From the NCBI RefSeq assembly GCF_001907235.1, contig NZ_MQVS01000007.1, positions 95,068-159,067 of the forward strand: a DNA stretch of 64,000 bases, given 5' to 3'. A program made the translations under genes and the position numbers. The DNA comes from Buchananella hordeovulneris. GTDB lineage: Bacteria; Actinomycetota; Actinomycetes; Actinomycetales; Actinomycetaceae. Of this stretch, positions 1-10,002 are shown one piece after another. Each line of letters begins with the position of its first letter. The stretch's first letter is position 1. The notes beneath the pieces were generated by a model. The model searched no databases. It was not told the origin of the DNA and saw only the letters and a program-made list of their open reading frames with translations.

Positions 1-195
1 AGCGTCGGTGAGGGCGGCCAGCACGTCGTAGACGGCCTGCTTGGAGATCGACCCGAGACGCTCGCGCACTTGGTCCGCGATGGCTTCCGCGGTCAGGTGC
101 TGCTGCTCCCGCACCACGGCGAGGGTGGCCAGCCGGGGGGCTGTCACCCGCAGTCCGACGGTGCGCAGCTGTTGGCGGTCGTGATCGATCGTCAT
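1..195 (-). CDS. Fur-family metalloregulator, N-terminal part (runs off window)
   Basis: Sixty-five residues from an ATG at 195 running off the left edge. The segment is the winged-helix DNA-binding part of a Fur-family repressor: it reads GLRVTAPRLATL early, then LTAEAIADQV and GSISKQAVYDVLAALT, the pattern seen in the FurA group of actinobacteria, where the protein senses iron or peroxide and often controls a neighbouring catalase-peroxidase. The metal-binding C-terminal half lies outside the window, so the sensed signal cannot be judged. The upstream DNA is unusually AT-rich for this genome (about 196-260), which suits an autoregulatory operator. Family confident, subtype inferred. Confidence 0.85.
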   Translation of the reverse strand, partial: MTIDHDRQQLRTVGLRVTAPRLATLAVVREQQHLTAEAIADQVRERLGSISKQAVYDVLAALTDA

Positions 196-250
196 GCTGA
201 CACCATAGTCATAAAAATGGAGAAAGTCCAGAAAGCTAGTTTGTCTATGG

Positions 251-264
251 TTAGGGTTCCCTAA
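251..264. promoter_or_regulatory. 14-bp palindrome TTAGGG-TT-CCCTAA
   Basis: A perfect inverted repeat (6-bp arms, 2-bp centre) in the AT-rich space between the Fur-type gene and tRNA-Thr. It shares TTAGG and CCTAA half-sites with DtxR/IdeR operators but not the full 19-bp consensus, so a metalloregulator site is only a suggestion. Confidence 0.3.
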
Positions 265-339
265 GTTTCCTGATTGGCTGGGGTGGTGTGACGTAGGTCG
301 TCTCAGGGCACCCAGGGCCACGTGGCACAATAGGGGCGC

Positions 340-412
340 GCCACCTTAGCTCAGTTGGTAGAGCGCCCGCCTTGTAAGCGGACGGTCGCGGGTTCGAGTC
401 CCGCAGGTGGCT
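340..412 (+). tRNA. tRNA-Thr (anticodon TGT)
   Basis: Full cloverleaf: acceptor GCCACCT pairs with AGGTGGC, D-arm GCTC/GAGC, anticodon loop CTTGTAA, T-arm GCGGG-TTCGAGT-CCCGC, discriminator T. No CCA is encoded. The outermost anticodon-stem pair is C-A, otherwise the stems are sound. It is read toward the small gene ending at 525 on the other strand. Confidence 0.95.
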
Positions 413-524
413 CCGCTGGTGGTCCATTGGGAGACAGAACCCTGCAGGATTGCGGGGCGTTCCCTGACGCCAGAGCGCGCTCGACCATGACCGTTGGAAG
501 CAGGCACAACAGGACCACACGTGA

Positions 525-773
525 CTAGGCCACGGAGTCGATGGCCTCCTTCGCAGTAAAAACGTCGGCTCCGGTTCGCACTCGGTACGCCCGTATGGCT
601 TCGATTTTGCGTCCGGAAGCGGCAAGCTGACGCTCCTCGGCTGAAACGCCGAAGGTATCGACACTGCCCGCCTCACCAAGGCGTTCCTGCAGCTGCTTGA
701 CAAGCTTCAAGAGTCGTTGTTTCTCACGACGTAAACGCTCGATTTCTTGCGCCTGCGCAAACCATTTGCCCAT
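525..773 (-). CDS. Small coiled-coil protein with an L7/L12-like tail
   Basis: Eighty-two residues. Residues 8-35 are charged and helical (EIERLRREKQRLLKLVKQLQ), a likely coiled coil. The tail, GRKIEAIRAYRVRTGADVFTAKEAID, matches the pattern of the ribosomal protein bL12 C-terminal domain (K-x-x-x-I-K-x-hR-x-x-TG-x-x-x-KEAKD), a fold also used in small actinobacterial proteins of unknown role. This is not bL12 itself, which has a distinct N-terminal dimerisation domain. It stands alone, with a tRNA on one side and transposase debris on the other. Gene call fairly sure, function unknown. Confidence 0.7.
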   Translation of the reverse strand: MGKWFAQAQEIERLRREKQRLLKLVKQLQERLGEAGSVDTFGVSAEERQLAASGRKIEAIRAYRVRTGADVFTAKEAIDSVA

Positions 774-1004
774 TGTTCACCCTCTCTGTAGAAGTGCCTT
801 CACGGCTTCCATCTTTTCACGAAGGGATTGCTGGCCTCGAGCCAAGCGCCGCAAGCGCGAGCTTGCCCAAGCCCGCCGGGCCGATGAGATCCGCCCAGCT
901 TCGGTACCGGCTGTGCACTGCGCCCGCAAACCATGTGCAACACGCCCTGCCGGGCACGGCGCTGCCCGCTCTCAAGCACGCCCCGGCGTGCAAGGGCTCT
1001 GCAA

Positions 1005-1083
1005 ACCAGCCTCATCCACTCCAAGCGTGTCTGGCAGTACGCCGAGGTCGTCGAGCTGGCCACGATGGGGTGGGTCCACTGGG
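1005..1083 (+). pseudogene. IS3-type transposase C-terminal remnant
   Basis: In one plus-strand frame the translation reads VWQYAEVVELATMGWVHW. This resembles the end of IS3-family transposases (VELATLxWVxWFNxxRL), but nothing upstream or downstream in that frame continues the domain and the catalytic DDE region is absent. The 774-1137 gap therefore appears to hold insertion-sequence debris, not a living gene. Confidence 0.45.
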
Positions 1084-1137
1084 AGTTGCCAGCGGGAATC
1101 CGCCCCCGACTTCGGGGCCTCACTTACAATCGGGTCT

Positions 1138-1473
1138 ATGAAAACCTGCGCCTACCTCCTGCACGTTACCGAGGCAGATAGGTGGCCTGCGGTGCTTAGC
1201 AACTTGGCCAATATGGTCCAGCAGGGGTACGGCCCCGAGCTCGTGGTGGTGATCAACGGGACCGCCATCTATGTGCTGCAAGGCGAACATGATTGGCGCG
1301 CTAGCATGGCCCGCGCCGCCGCTGCTGGCGTGCGCTTTCACGTGTGCCAGCGTTCCCTGGACAACCACCAGATATCGTCTTCTTCGCTGCCGGAATGGAT
1401 CGTTCCGGTCCCGGCTGCGCTGCCGAGCATAGCGGAGCAGGTCGGCGCTGGCGCGACCTACATAAAGCCTTAA
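1138..1473 (+). CDS. DsrE-family protein
   Basis: A 111-residue single-domain protein. The fold signs are a first beta strand (CAYLLHVTEA), a helix (WPAVLSNLANMVQQG), then ELVVVINGTAIYVL and a later VRFHVCQRSLDN segment, matching DsrE/YchN-type small proteins. Several members of the family relay sulfur through a conserved Cys; the single Cys in FHVCQRS sits where that Cys is expected. Cytosolic, no signal peptide. It is monocistronic, preceded by transposase debris and followed by about 600 bp without a clear gene. Start chosen at the ATG that begins the domain. A specific sulfur pathway cannot be assigned. Confidence 0.75.
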   Translation: MKTCAYLLHVTEADRWPAVLSNLANMVQQGYGPELVVVINGTAIYVLQGEHDWRASMARAAAAGVRFHVCQRSLDNHQISSSSLPEWIVPVPAALPSIAEQVGAGATYIKP

Positions 1474-1660
1474 CGGTGGCGCTCGTTCGTTCTGCAGGAT
1501 GCCCGCAGTCCCTGTCTGCTTTGGTTTCCGTTTTGTGAACTTTCCGGCAAATGCGGGTCGGGAACGCTGAGACGCGGTGGTGTCGAAGGATCGCTTATTC
1601 GGTGCGGGCGCAACTGTGTGCGGGGCACTGTGAGGGCAAGCACTGCCTGTTGTGTCAAAC

Positions 1661-1759
1661 GCTGACCTTTGTGCGTTTTGCGGACCGTGAAGTCCATACA
1701 GTGACTGCTAAGCCGTTAGCGTTTGGGCGCAACGGTCCGCGTTTGGTGCAACGGTCAGC
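1661..1759. repeat. Imperfect 28-bp inverted repeat in a 635-bp gene-poor stretch
   Basis: The stretch 1474-2108 has no convincing gene. Inside it, 1661-1688 and 1732-1759 form an inverted repeat: 20 of 28 positions pair, with both ends perfect (GCTGACC and GCGGACCGT) and the centre diverged. A direct repeat of GCAACGGTC lies within the right arm and just before it. This could be a dyad operator or the ends of a small decayed mobile unit. Confidence 0.35.
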
Positions 1760-2108
1760 ATTAGTCACCTGGTGACCCCGCCCCGGCCAGGGAGCCAGCT
1801 GCAAGGTATGCACAGGGGAAAACCATTCACAGGAACTAGCGGGCGCTGGCACTCGCGGCGGACGCTAGGCGAGTGTAGGAACATGAACTCTTCCATCGAT
1901 CTCGCTGTACCCGCGGTGTCTCGGCAAGGAGTCGCAGCAAGTGGTCACCCATGCATAGGCCAGGCACCTGCAGGTGGTCTGGCAGGTGGCGCGCTGCACC
2001 TGGCACCAGGCCTACGACGACGAAGGCCGCCAGCTGGTTCGGTTACTGCTGGCCGCGGGCGTGCCACGCGCGCCCACTGCCTGGCCTGTACCCGGGCGGT
2101 AAGCTGTG

Positions 2109-2780
2109 CTACATCCCCGCGGCGAGGAAGGCCAGGATTGCGCGCACGCGCCGGTTCTCCTCGCCCGGTTCCAGCCCCAGTTTCAGGAAGATCGCGGAGA
2201 TGTGCTTGGCCACCGCGGCCCCCGACAGAAACAGTCTCTCGGCGATCTGGGCGTTGGACAGCCCCTGGGCCATCAACTCCAGCACCTCCAACTCGCGGGG
2301 CGTTAACTCGCCCAGCCCCGAACGCGACGACTGCATCATGGCGCGGGCCACCTCCGGGTCGATCACCACCCCGCCCGTCAAGACCACCCGTACCGAGGCG
2401 ATGAAGTCGGCGACCTCCGCCACCCGGTCCTTCAGTAAATACCCGGCGCCACCCGCACCCGCCCCCGCAGGCAGGGCGAACAACTGCTGGGCGTAGACGG
2501 CGGCCACGTACTGGCTGAGCACGATGATCGCCAACCGGGGATGGGCGGTCTTCAGGTCGATGGCGGCCTGCAGGCCGTCGTTGGTCATCGTCGGTGGCAT
2601 GCGCACATCGGTGATCACCAGGTCCGGCAGCTGCCCGGCCGCCGCCAGTTGCTCGACACGGGCCCGCAAGTCGTCGGCCCGCTGTGCGGTGCCCGTTACC
2701 GTGAACCCCTGCCGCTCCAACAGGCCAACTAGCCCCTCCCGCAGCAGGGCGGAGTCGTCGGCTACCACTACCTTGGTCAC
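2109..2780 (-). CDS. NarL/LuxR-type response regulator
   Basis: A 223-residue response regulator. The receiver domain spans about 1-130 with acidic pocket D8/D9 and the phospho-acceptor D58 in DLVITDVRMPP; the output helix-turn-helix at about 155-210 reads LTPRELEVLELMAQGLSNAQIAERL. The start is a GTG that overlaps the stop of the kinase gene by 4 bp (GTGA), which implies translational coupling with the cognate kinase at 2777-3481. The pair diverges from an ABC exporter at 3590-5745, the most likely target. An upstream in-frame extension would run through the kinase gene and is rejected. Confidence 0.93.
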   Translation of the reverse strand: MTKVVVADDSALLREGLVGLLERQGFTVTGTAQRADDLRARVEQLAAAGQLPDLVITDVRMPPTMTNDGLQAAIDLKTAHPRLAIIVLSQYVAAVYAQQLFALPAGAGAGGAGYLLKDRVAEVADFIASVRVVLTGGVVIDPEVARAMMQSSRSGLGELTPRELEVLELMAQGLSNAQIAERLFLSGAAVAKHISAIFLKLGLEPGEENRRVRAILAFLAAGM

Positions 2781-3481
2781 AGCACGATCCCACTTTCTCC
2801 CGGTTTCAACAGCAACGGTATGGCCGCCCACACTTGCGTGGGGCCGCCGGGCGGGCTGGTGATGCGCACGCTGCCGCCGACGGCGCCCAGCCTTTCCCGC
2901 ATGCCCGCCAGCCCGTGCCCGGGCACCAGGCGCGCCCCGCCGGGGCCGTCGTCGACCACCGACACCTGCAGATCTTGGCCTGCCGTCAGCAGCACCGTCA
3001 CCTGGGCACCCGGCGCGTACTTGGCGGCGTTGTTGATGGCCTCGCAGGCGAAAAAGTAGGCAGCCGCCAGCACCCCCTCCGGTAGCGTGGGCAGCGGATG
3101 GGGGCACACGATGCGCACCTGGTTGGCGGCGTGCGAGGCCACCTCGCCCAGGGCCGCCGCCAGGCCTGCCTCCAGCAGCACCTGCGGATGAATGCCCCGC
3201 ACCGTGGCGCGCAAAGACTCCAGGCCCGCCCGCAGGGCCTGCCCCGCCTCTGCCAGCAACTGCGCCAGCGCCGGATCGGCCGCCACCGCGGCGGCCAGGC
3301 GCGCCTCGCCGACCTTCATGGCGGCGGAGACGAAATACTGCTGCGCCCCGTCGTGCAGATCCCGTTCGATCCGCCGCCGCTCCACCTCGTAGGCCGCGAC
3401 GATGACGCGCCGTGACTCGGCCAGCTCGGCCAGCGCGGCGCGCACATCCTGGTCCTGTGGGGAGCGACGGCGAAAGAACAT
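2777..3481 (-). CDS. Sensor histidine kinase, HisKA_3 type, cytosolic
   Basis: A 234-residue kinase with the phospho-acceptor His43 in ERDLHDGAQQ (HisKA_3 dimerisation domain) and an HATPase_c domain with the N-box CEAINNAAKYA, the G1-like VVDDGPGGA and GHGLAGMRERL. It has no transmembrane segment and no recognisable sensor domain: only about 30 residues precede the dimerisation helix. Such kinases usually take their signal from a partner, and the divergent FtsX-type exporter is the natural candidate. Cotranscribed with the response regulator downstream. Confidence 0.9.
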   Translation of the reverse strand: MFFRRRSPQDQDVRAALAELAESRRVIVAAYEVERRRIERDLHDGAQQYFVSAAMKVGEARLAAAVAADPALAQLLAEAGQALRAGLESLRATVRGIHPQVLLEAGLAAALGEVASHAANQVRIVCPHPLPTLPEGVLAAAYFFACEAINNAAKYAPGAQVTVLLTAGQDLQVSVVDDGPGGARLVPGHGLAGMRERLGAVGGSVRITSPPGGPTQVWAAIPLLLKPGESGIVL

Positions 3482-3589
3482 GCAGCCAGCCTAGTGTTCG
3501 CCGTTGGCGGGCGAAGGTAGAGCTAGCTCTACCTAAAGGCGACAGCGGGCACGGTGGTCCCCGCGCGGCAGTCGGGCTGAAATATTGCT

Positions 3590-4297
3590 ATGAACATCGC
3601 ACCTACTTCCCACTCCCTGTTGGCTACTGACAACGTCAGCAAGAGCTTCGGCACGGTCAAGGCCCTCGCCGGGGTGAGCCTGACTATCGCGGCGGGGGAA
3701 AGCGTGGCCATCATGGGGCCTTCCGGCTCCGGGAAGTCCACGCTGCTGCACTGCTTGTCCGGTGTGTTGCTGCCGGACCACGGCACGGTCACCTTCGCGG
3801 GCACTGCGTTGTCTGCCCTCGCCGACAAGGCCCGCTCGGCCACCCGGCTGCGCGAGTTCGGCTTCGTCTTCCAGGACGGCCAGCTGTTGCCCGAGCTGCC
3901 CGCGCGCGAGAATGTTGCCCTGCCGCTGCTGCTGACCGGCACCCGCCGGCGGGCGGCCCTCCGCCACGCTGACGAGCTTCTCGCCAGCCTCGGCCTGGGG
4001 GAGCTGCGCCATCGCCGCCCCGGCGACATGTCGGGTGGGCAAGCCCAGCGGGTGGCGATTGCGCGGGCGCTGGCCGTCAGTCCGCAGGTCATCTTCGCTG
4101 ACGAGCCGACCGGCGCGTTGGACCAAGCCACCGGTCACGAAATGATGCAGGTGTTGACGGCCACCATCAACCGCATCGGCGCTAGCTTGGTGATGGTGAC
4201 GCACGACCGGGAGGTGGCGCGCTGGTGCTCGCGGCTCATCGAGATCCGCGACGGGATCGTGCACACCGACCAGCTGGTGGCGGAGGTGGCCCGATGA
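3590..4297 (+). CDS. ABC transporter ATP-binding protein (MacB/LolD/SalX type)
   Basis: A 235-residue ATPase with Walker A GPSGSGKST (43-51), Q-loop FVFQDGQLLPEL, signature MSGGQAQRVAIARAL, Walker B VIFADEPTGALD and the switch His in VMVTHD. This is the subfamily that powers FtsX-like permeases for peptide antibiotic resistance, bacteriocin export or lipoprotein handling. Its stop overlaps the permease start (ATGA). The gene starts 108 bp from the divergent kinase gene, so the shared interval holds both promoters. Confidence 0.93.
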   Translation: MNIAPTSHSLLATDNVSKSFGTVKALAGVSLTIAAGESVAIMGPSGSGKSTLLHCLSGVLLPDHGTVTFAGTALSALADKARSATRLREFGFVFQDGQLLPELPARENVALPLLLTGTRRRAALRHADELLASLGLGELRHRRPGDMSGGQAQRVAIARALAVSPQVIFADEPTGALDQATGHEMMQVLTATINRIGASLVMVTHDREVARWCSRLIEIRDGIVHTDQLVAEVAR

Positions 4298-5745
4298 GTG
4301 CCACCGTGACTGCCGCTTCCCCGACTGGCGGCGCGACCGGCCTGTTCGGCCTGACCCTGCACCTGACGCGGGCTCGCTTCCGGGCGCGGCAGGGCGAGAC
4401 ATTGCTCTACCTGGCCTCCACGCTCGCTTTCGCAGTGTGCGGCCTGGCGAGCCTGACCGTGGCGGCCGGCGCCTGGATGTTCCGCCAGCGTTCCCAGCAC
4501 CCCACCGGTCTGCTCGCGCAGGCGGTGGCGGAGGAGCCAACGATGCAGACGGTGCTGGACTTCTACTTCGTGTTGGCGCTCGTGGCCTGCGCCCTGCTTA
4601 TCCCGACGACGATCGCGCTGGCTAAGGCCGCGGCCGTCCTCGGGGCGCGGGGCCGGGAGCAGCGGCTGGCCGTGCTGCGGCTGGTGGGGCTGTCCGCGCG
4701 GGAGGTCACCCGCATGTCCCTGGTCGACACTCTCATCCAGGTCACGGCCGGGTTGGCTCTCGGGGTCCTCGGCTACCTGCTGACCTTCTCCTTGTGGAGC
4801 AACCTAAGCATGCAGGGAATGCCCATCGCGCCGCGGGAGATGCTGCTGCCGTGGTGGCTGGCGGCCGCCGTGTGGCTCACGGTTACGGCGGTGGGGTTGG
4901 CGGCCAGCTGGTGGGGCCTGCGTCAGGTCCGCATCTCGCCGTTGGGTGTCTCGCGACTCGCCAGCAACCCCCTGCTGGCCTGGTGGCGCCTGGGGGTGCT
5001 GGTGGCGGTTATCTTCGTCGCCCTCGTTGCCCCGTCGCTGATGCAACTGGACGACCAGATCGCGGGGGTGGTCATCTTCGGGGCCATCGTGCTGGCCGTC
5101 GTCATCGGGGTGAACATCGCCGCCCCCTTCGTGTTGCAGCAGGTGGCGCGGGCCGTGGTTCGCTTCCTGCCCCCGGCGGGCATGTGGGCGGCCCGGCGCG
5201 TGGTGGCCAACCCGCGCGAGACCTGGGGGCGGGTCAGCACCGTCGGCCTGCTGGCGTTGATCGCTGCCTTCATGGCCCGCATGCCTTTGACCTTCAACCA
5301 AAACATGCAGGGGGCGGCCCGGACGTTCGCCGAGCAGAGTCAGAACGACATGACCACGGGAGCCATGATCACCTTGGGGGTGGGGCTGGTGGTGGCCGCC
5401 ATCAGCATCCTCATCTCGCAGGCCTCCGCCATCTTTGAACGCGCCAACCAGAGCTACGCCCTGACCAATATGGGAGCCTCGCCCGGCTACCTCACGCGGG
5501 TGCGGTGGCTGGAGGTCATGGCGCCCCTGGCCCTGGCCCTGCTGGCCGGTTACGGCTTGGGCTACCTGCTGGCGGCTCCGCTGGTGCGCAGTGCGATCGA
5601 GTTTGGTTACTACGCGGGAGCGCACGCGGCGGGAGCAGTAGTCGCCACGTTGGTGTTCGGCTGGCTGTTGGGAGCAGTCGCCCTCGTGGCCTGCCAGCCG
5701 CTGCAGCGCCGGGTGTTGGCCGAGCGGCGCCGCGGCAACGACTAA
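4294..5745 (+). CDS. FtsX-type ABC transporter permease
   Basis: A 483-residue membrane protein with about eight to ten hydrophobic segments (for example 40-61, 90-115, 165-185, 195-220, 240-262, 270-300). The FtsX-like region GREQRLAVLRLVGLSAREVTRM is the hallmark cytoplasmic coupling segment of this family. The ATG overlaps the ATPase stop by 4 bp, so the two subunits are made together. Together with the divergent two-component system this forms a sense-and-export module; whether the substrate is a peptide antibiotic, a lipid or a self-made peptide is unknown. A perfect hairpin follows the stop. Confidence 0.88.
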   Translation: MSATVTAASPTGGATGLFGLTLHLTRARFRARQGETLLYLASTLAFAVCGLASLTVAAGAWMFRQRSQHPTGLLAQAVAEEPTMQTVLDFYFVLALVACALLIPTTIALAKAAAVLGARGREQRLAVLRLVGLSAREVTRMSLVDTLIQVTAGLALGVLGYLLTFSLWSNLSMQGMPIAPREMLLPWWLAAAVWLTVTAVGLAASWWGLRQVRISPLGVSRLASNPLLAWWRLGVLVAVIFVALVAPSLMQLDDQIAGVVIFGAIVLAVVIGVNIAAPFVLQQVARAVVRFLPPAGMWAARRVVANPRETWGRVSTVGLLALIAAFMARMPLTFNQNMQGAARTFAEQSQNDMTTGAMITLGVGLVVAAISILISQASAIFERANQSYALTNMGASPGYLTRVRWLEVMAPLALALLAGYGLGYLLAAPLVRSAIEFGYYAGAHAAGAVVATLVFGWLLGAVALVACQPLQRRVLAERRRGND

Positions 5746-5753
5746 TGGGTACT

Positions 5754-5782
5754 GTGCCCGCCAGTTGCCAACTGGCGGGCAC
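5754..5782. terminator. Perfect hairpin between convergent genes
   Basis: 14-bp perfect arms (GTGCCCGCCAGTTG and its complement) around one base, placed between the permease stop (5745) and the SGNH hydrolase stop (5815). No strong T-run, but its position suits a shared terminator. Confidence 0.7.
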
Positions 5783-5814
5783 AGACCTGCGGGGGCGGGG
5801 CCAGCCCGCTGCTG

Positions 5815-6678
5815 CTAGTCGAGGAAGGTGGCCGGGGCGACTGGCACTAGGCGGGGATGGGAGGGTTGGGGCGCCTTGCCCGGGCGGCGACGGGTAAGGT
5901 GCCGTCGCAGCCACGGCCCCACGTCCCGGCGGAGCCAGCGGACATTTTCCCGCCACGGTAGGCGGACGACGGCGTCCGCGGGGCGGGCGGCCCATTCGTG
6001 GCGATCGTCGGCCAAGCCGAGGGCCTCTAGCGCCGCCCGCGTGACTATTTTGTGGCCCCGGGTGGACAAGTGGATATGGTCCGGGGCCCAAGCTCGCCAA
6101 TCTTTGAGGGAGGGGATTAGCCACTTGTCGAGCAGTCGGACGTCGCGCCGCTCGGCGATGGCTCGCACCCCCTCGCTGAGGGCGACGAAACGGTGGTCAA
6201 GGAGCGACAACAGGGGGGAATCACTGCAGTCGACGTAGGTGCCGAGGAGTACCTCAGCACCCGTGTCGCGGGCCCGGGCCACGGCGGTGTCCAACTGCTG
6301 CAGCAGGGGACGGGCGCTAAAACGGGGCCGGAGGGCATCGTTGCCGCCCCCCACGATGGAGATAAGGTGCCCGGAGAGGTCCAAGGCCTGCGGCAGCTGC
6401 ACCTGCGTGATGTTGGCCATCAGCCGCCCGCTGACGGCCAAGTTGGCGTACTGCAGCGGTGGCAGTCCGGCGGCCAGTCGCTGCGCGGACAGCTCCACCG
6501 CCAGGCGATCGGCCCAGCCTCGCATGACCCCGGAGGGACGAGGATCGATCATCCCGTCGGTAAAAGAATCCCCCACCGCGATGTAGCGCTCGATGTTTGC
6601 CAGTTCCAGGGGCGCGCCGGTGCGACCGAACCGCACCTTCCCGTCGGGGCGGGGGGAGCCCCAGTACAGCTCGCTCAC
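5815..6678 (-). CDS. SGNH/GDSL hydrolase
   Basis: A 287-residue hydrolase of the SGNH fold: block I GDSFTDGM carries the nucleophile Ser, the Asn block is GGGNDAL, and the catalytic Asp-His pair is in [10 protein letters not shown]. Members act as esterases on acyl or acetyl groups. No signal peptide is seen, so it is probably intracellular. The GTG at 6678 overlaps the stop of the uracil-DNA glycosylase gene by 4 bp, so I prefer it to a TTG four codons upstream. The C-terminal 50 residues are basic and proline-rich. Confidence 0.87.
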   Translation of the reverse strand: MSELYWGSPRPDGKVRFGRTGAPLELANIERYIAVGDSFTDGMIDPRPSGVMRGWADRLAVELSAQRLAAGLPPLQYANLAVSGRLMANITQVQLPQALDLSGHLISIVGGGNDALRPRFSARPLLQQLDTAVARARDTGAEVLLGTYVDCSDSPLLSLLDHRFVALSEGVRAIAERRDVRLLDKWLIPSLKDWRAWAPDHIHLSTRGHKIVTRAALEALGLADDRHEWAARPADAVVRLPWRENVRWLRRDVGPWLRRHLTRRRPGKAPQPSHPRLVPVAPATFLD

Positions 6679-7352
6679 GGCAGCGACCAATCGATGGGGT
6701 CGGCACCTTGGCGTGCCAGGGCGGCGTTGGCGGCACTGAAGGGCCGGGAGCCGAAGAAACCGCGGGAGGCAGACAAGGGGGAGGGGTGCGGTGAGGCAAT
6801 GATCGGCGTTTCGCCCAGCAGCGGGGTGAGGCTTTGGGCCGGCCTACCCCACAGGATCGCCACCAGCGGCCCGCCCCGCGCCACCAGCGCCCGGATGGCG
6901 GCGTCGGTGATTTTTTCCCAGCCGCGTCCTTGGTGGGAGCCGGCCTTGCCGGGTTGCACCGTCAGGCTGCGGTTGAGCAGGACGACGCCCTGGCGGGTCC
7001 AGGGGGTTAGGTCGCCACTGGTGGGCATGGGGCAGCCAATGTCGGCCACTAGCTCTTTATAGATGTTGGCGAGCGAGCGGGGCAGGGCCACCCCCGGGTG
7101 GACTGAGAAAGACAGGCCCATGGCGTGCCCAGGGGTGGGGTAGGGGTCCTGTCCGACAATGAGCACCCGCGCGGCCGCCAAGGGTTCAACGAACGCGCGC
7201 AGCACATCGGGGCCGGGCGGCAAGTAGCCGCGTCCGGCCTGCACTTCGGCGCGGAGAAAGTCACCCATGGCCCGGATATCGGGCTCGACGTCAGCGAGGG
7301 CCTGCGCCCAGTCGGGGGCAATGAGGCTGGTGAGCGGGGGTAAAGAGTTCAC
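6675..7352 (-). CDS. ung: Uracil-DNA glycosylase, family 1
   Basis: A 225-residue enzyme that removes uracil from DNA to start base excision repair. The catalytic water-activating motif is [18 protein letters not shown] and the DNA-intercalation motif is [18 protein letters not shown]. The Pro after GQDPY replaces the His of the E. coli enzyme, which is the normal actinobacterial form. A GTG start at 7352 gives the usual length; a longer frame would run into the divergent gene at 7441. Translationally coupled to the SGNH hydrolase. Confidence 0.94.
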   Translation of the reverse strand: MNSLPPLTSLIAPDWAQALADVEPDIRAMGDFLRAEVQAGRGYLPPGPDVLRAFVEPLAAARVLIVGQDPYPTPGHAMGLSFSVHPGVALPRSLANIYKELVADIGCPMPTSGDLTPWTRQGVVLLNRSLTVQPGKAGSHQGRGWEKITDAAIRALVARGGPLVAILWGRPAQSLTPLLGETPIIASPHPSPLSASRGFFGSRPFSAANAALARQGADPIDWSLP

Positions 7353-7440
7353 CTGGTAAGCGTAGAGGTAGACCGAGTCAGGTCGCAGGTGATTGCGTGC
7401 CTCACAGCGGAAATGGGGGTAGGCGCGGTATGGTCCAGGA

Positions 7441-8073
7441 GTGAGCAACTACCAGATGGACGAGTTCGACCACGTCTCTGACGATCAGCCGGAGGGTGTC
7501 CACCGTGCGCCGGAGCCCTGGTGGCGGCCATTGCTGCCGTACTTGGCGGTAATTATTTTGATTCCGTTGCTGGCCTGGGGAGCAGTAGCGATGCTGTCGA
7601 AGTCGGGCGATCAGCCGACGGCAGGCGGCGGAGCGGCTGGCGTGCAAACGGCCCCGGCCGCGGACGACGGCGCGTCCCAGTCCGTACCTGCGCCCGCCAC
7701 GGAGCAGGCAACGGCCCCGGAGCAGGCACCGGCAACGACGGCCCCCGCCCCGCCCCCGGAGCAGACGCCGACTCCTAGCGCCCCGGAGGGCGTGAATTAC
7801 GAATCGCAGGTGGCGGTCTACAACGCGGCGGGCATCCAGGGGATGGCAGCAGCTGCGGTCGAGACTATTGCAGAGGCAGGCTTCGCCAACGGTAGTGCCA
7901 CCAACTTCGACAAGGAATCCCCGGAGGCCAATACGGTCTACTACGCCTCCGCAGAGCACGCCGCGGCGGCGCAGGAGATCGCTACCGCGCTCGGCATCGG
8001 CAACGTGGTGGAGGATGCTTCCATCGCCTCTTCCACCCCGATCGCGGTAGTGCTGGTAGAGGATTTCCGCTAG
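7441..8073 (+). CDS. LytR C-terminal domain membrane protein
   Basis: A 210-residue protein: a cytosolic N-terminus of about 28 residues, one transmembrane segment (about 31-52, [17 protein letters not shown]), an Ala/Pro/Glu/Thr linker (60-115), and a C-terminal LytR_C domain ([20 protein letters not shown] through [11 protein letters not shown]). It is oriented with the domain outside the cell. Such proteins accompany cell-wall assembly in actinobacteria, but no enzymatic residues are evident. Starts at a GTG; followed by a strong terminator. Confidence 0.85.
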   Translation: MSNYQMDEFDHVSDDQPEGVHRAPEPWWRPLLPYLAVIILIPLLAWGAVAMLSKSGDQPTAGGGAAGVQTAPAADDGASQSVPAPATEQATAPEQAPATTAPAPPPEQTPTPSAPEGVNYESQVAVYNAAGIQGMAAAAVETIAEAGFANGSATNFDKESPEANTVYYASAEHAAAAQEIATALGIGNVVEDASIASSTPIAVVLVEDFR

Positions 8074-8087
8074 TTTTCTAGGCGAGG

Positions 8088-8115
8088 TGGGCGGGCCGAT
8101 GGGCCCGCCCATTTT
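8088..8115 (+). terminator. Rho-independent terminator
   Basis: Perfect 10-bp stem TGGGCGGGCC, loop GATG, then TTTT. It lies 14 bp after the LytR_C gene and separates it from groEL. Confidence 0.9.
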
Positions 8116-8144
8116 GTGTCTGGCTGCGCCGCACGCGAACGGCG

Positions 8145-8171
8145 CTTGCACTCGCGGCCGCAGAGTGCCAG
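8145..8171 (+). promoter_or_regulatory. CIRCE operator 1 (HrcA site) upstream of groEL
   Basis: CTTGCACTC-N9-GAGTGCCAG. The spacing of 9 and the core GCACTC...GAGTGC match the CIRCE consensus TTAGCACTC-N9-GAGTGCTAA, bound by the heat-shock repressor HrcA. The outer two bases on each side are degenerate. Confidence 0.75.
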
Positions 8172-8179
8172 AGTTGGGG

Positions 8180-8206
8180 TTAGCACTCCCCGGGTGGGAG
8201 TGACAA
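8180..8206 (+). promoter_or_regulatory. CIRCE operator 2 (HrcA site) upstream of groEL
   Basis: TTAGCACTC-N9-GAGTGACAA: left half perfect, right half with two changes. It begins 8 bp after operator 1, about 120 bp upstream of the groEL start. Confidence 0.85.
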
Positions 8207-8318
8207 GATTCCCACAGGTTGGGGTGTGAGGTGCAGGCGCGCGGTCGATAGGCAGTGCGGCTACATCGTCCGTCGCGGGCACCCCCCAGCTGCCCACCGC
8301 CGACGTGAAGGAACGTAG

Positions 8319-9950
<1,632 letters not shown>

Positions 9951-9965
9951 TAGCTGACCACTTGC

Positions 9966-9998
9966 GGGCGGGGTGGGCCGATGGCCCGCCCCGCCCTT
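9966..9998 (+). terminator. Rho-independent-like hairpin after groEL
   Basis: 14-bp GC-rich arms GGGCGGGGTGGGCC / GGCCCGCCCCGCCC (one G-T pair) with loop GAT, between groEL and the convergent WXG100 gene. Confidence 0.8.
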
Positions 9999-10002
9999 GC
10001 CT

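Noticed and set aside
340..412. C-A mismatch in the anticodon stem of tRNA-Thr as a sign of a pseudogene
   Set aside because: All other arms pair and the terminal pair is often weak in this tRNA; it was kept as functional.
1945..2793. Minus-strand frame overlapping the response regulator
   Set aside because: Gly/Arg-rich out-of-frame reading of the receiver and HTH sequence; the regulator in the other frame has all its motifs.
7130..7160. Pro in place of His after GQDPY in uracil-DNA glycosylase
   Set aside because: The [11 protein letters not shown] form is normal for actinobacterial Ung, so it is not a lesion.
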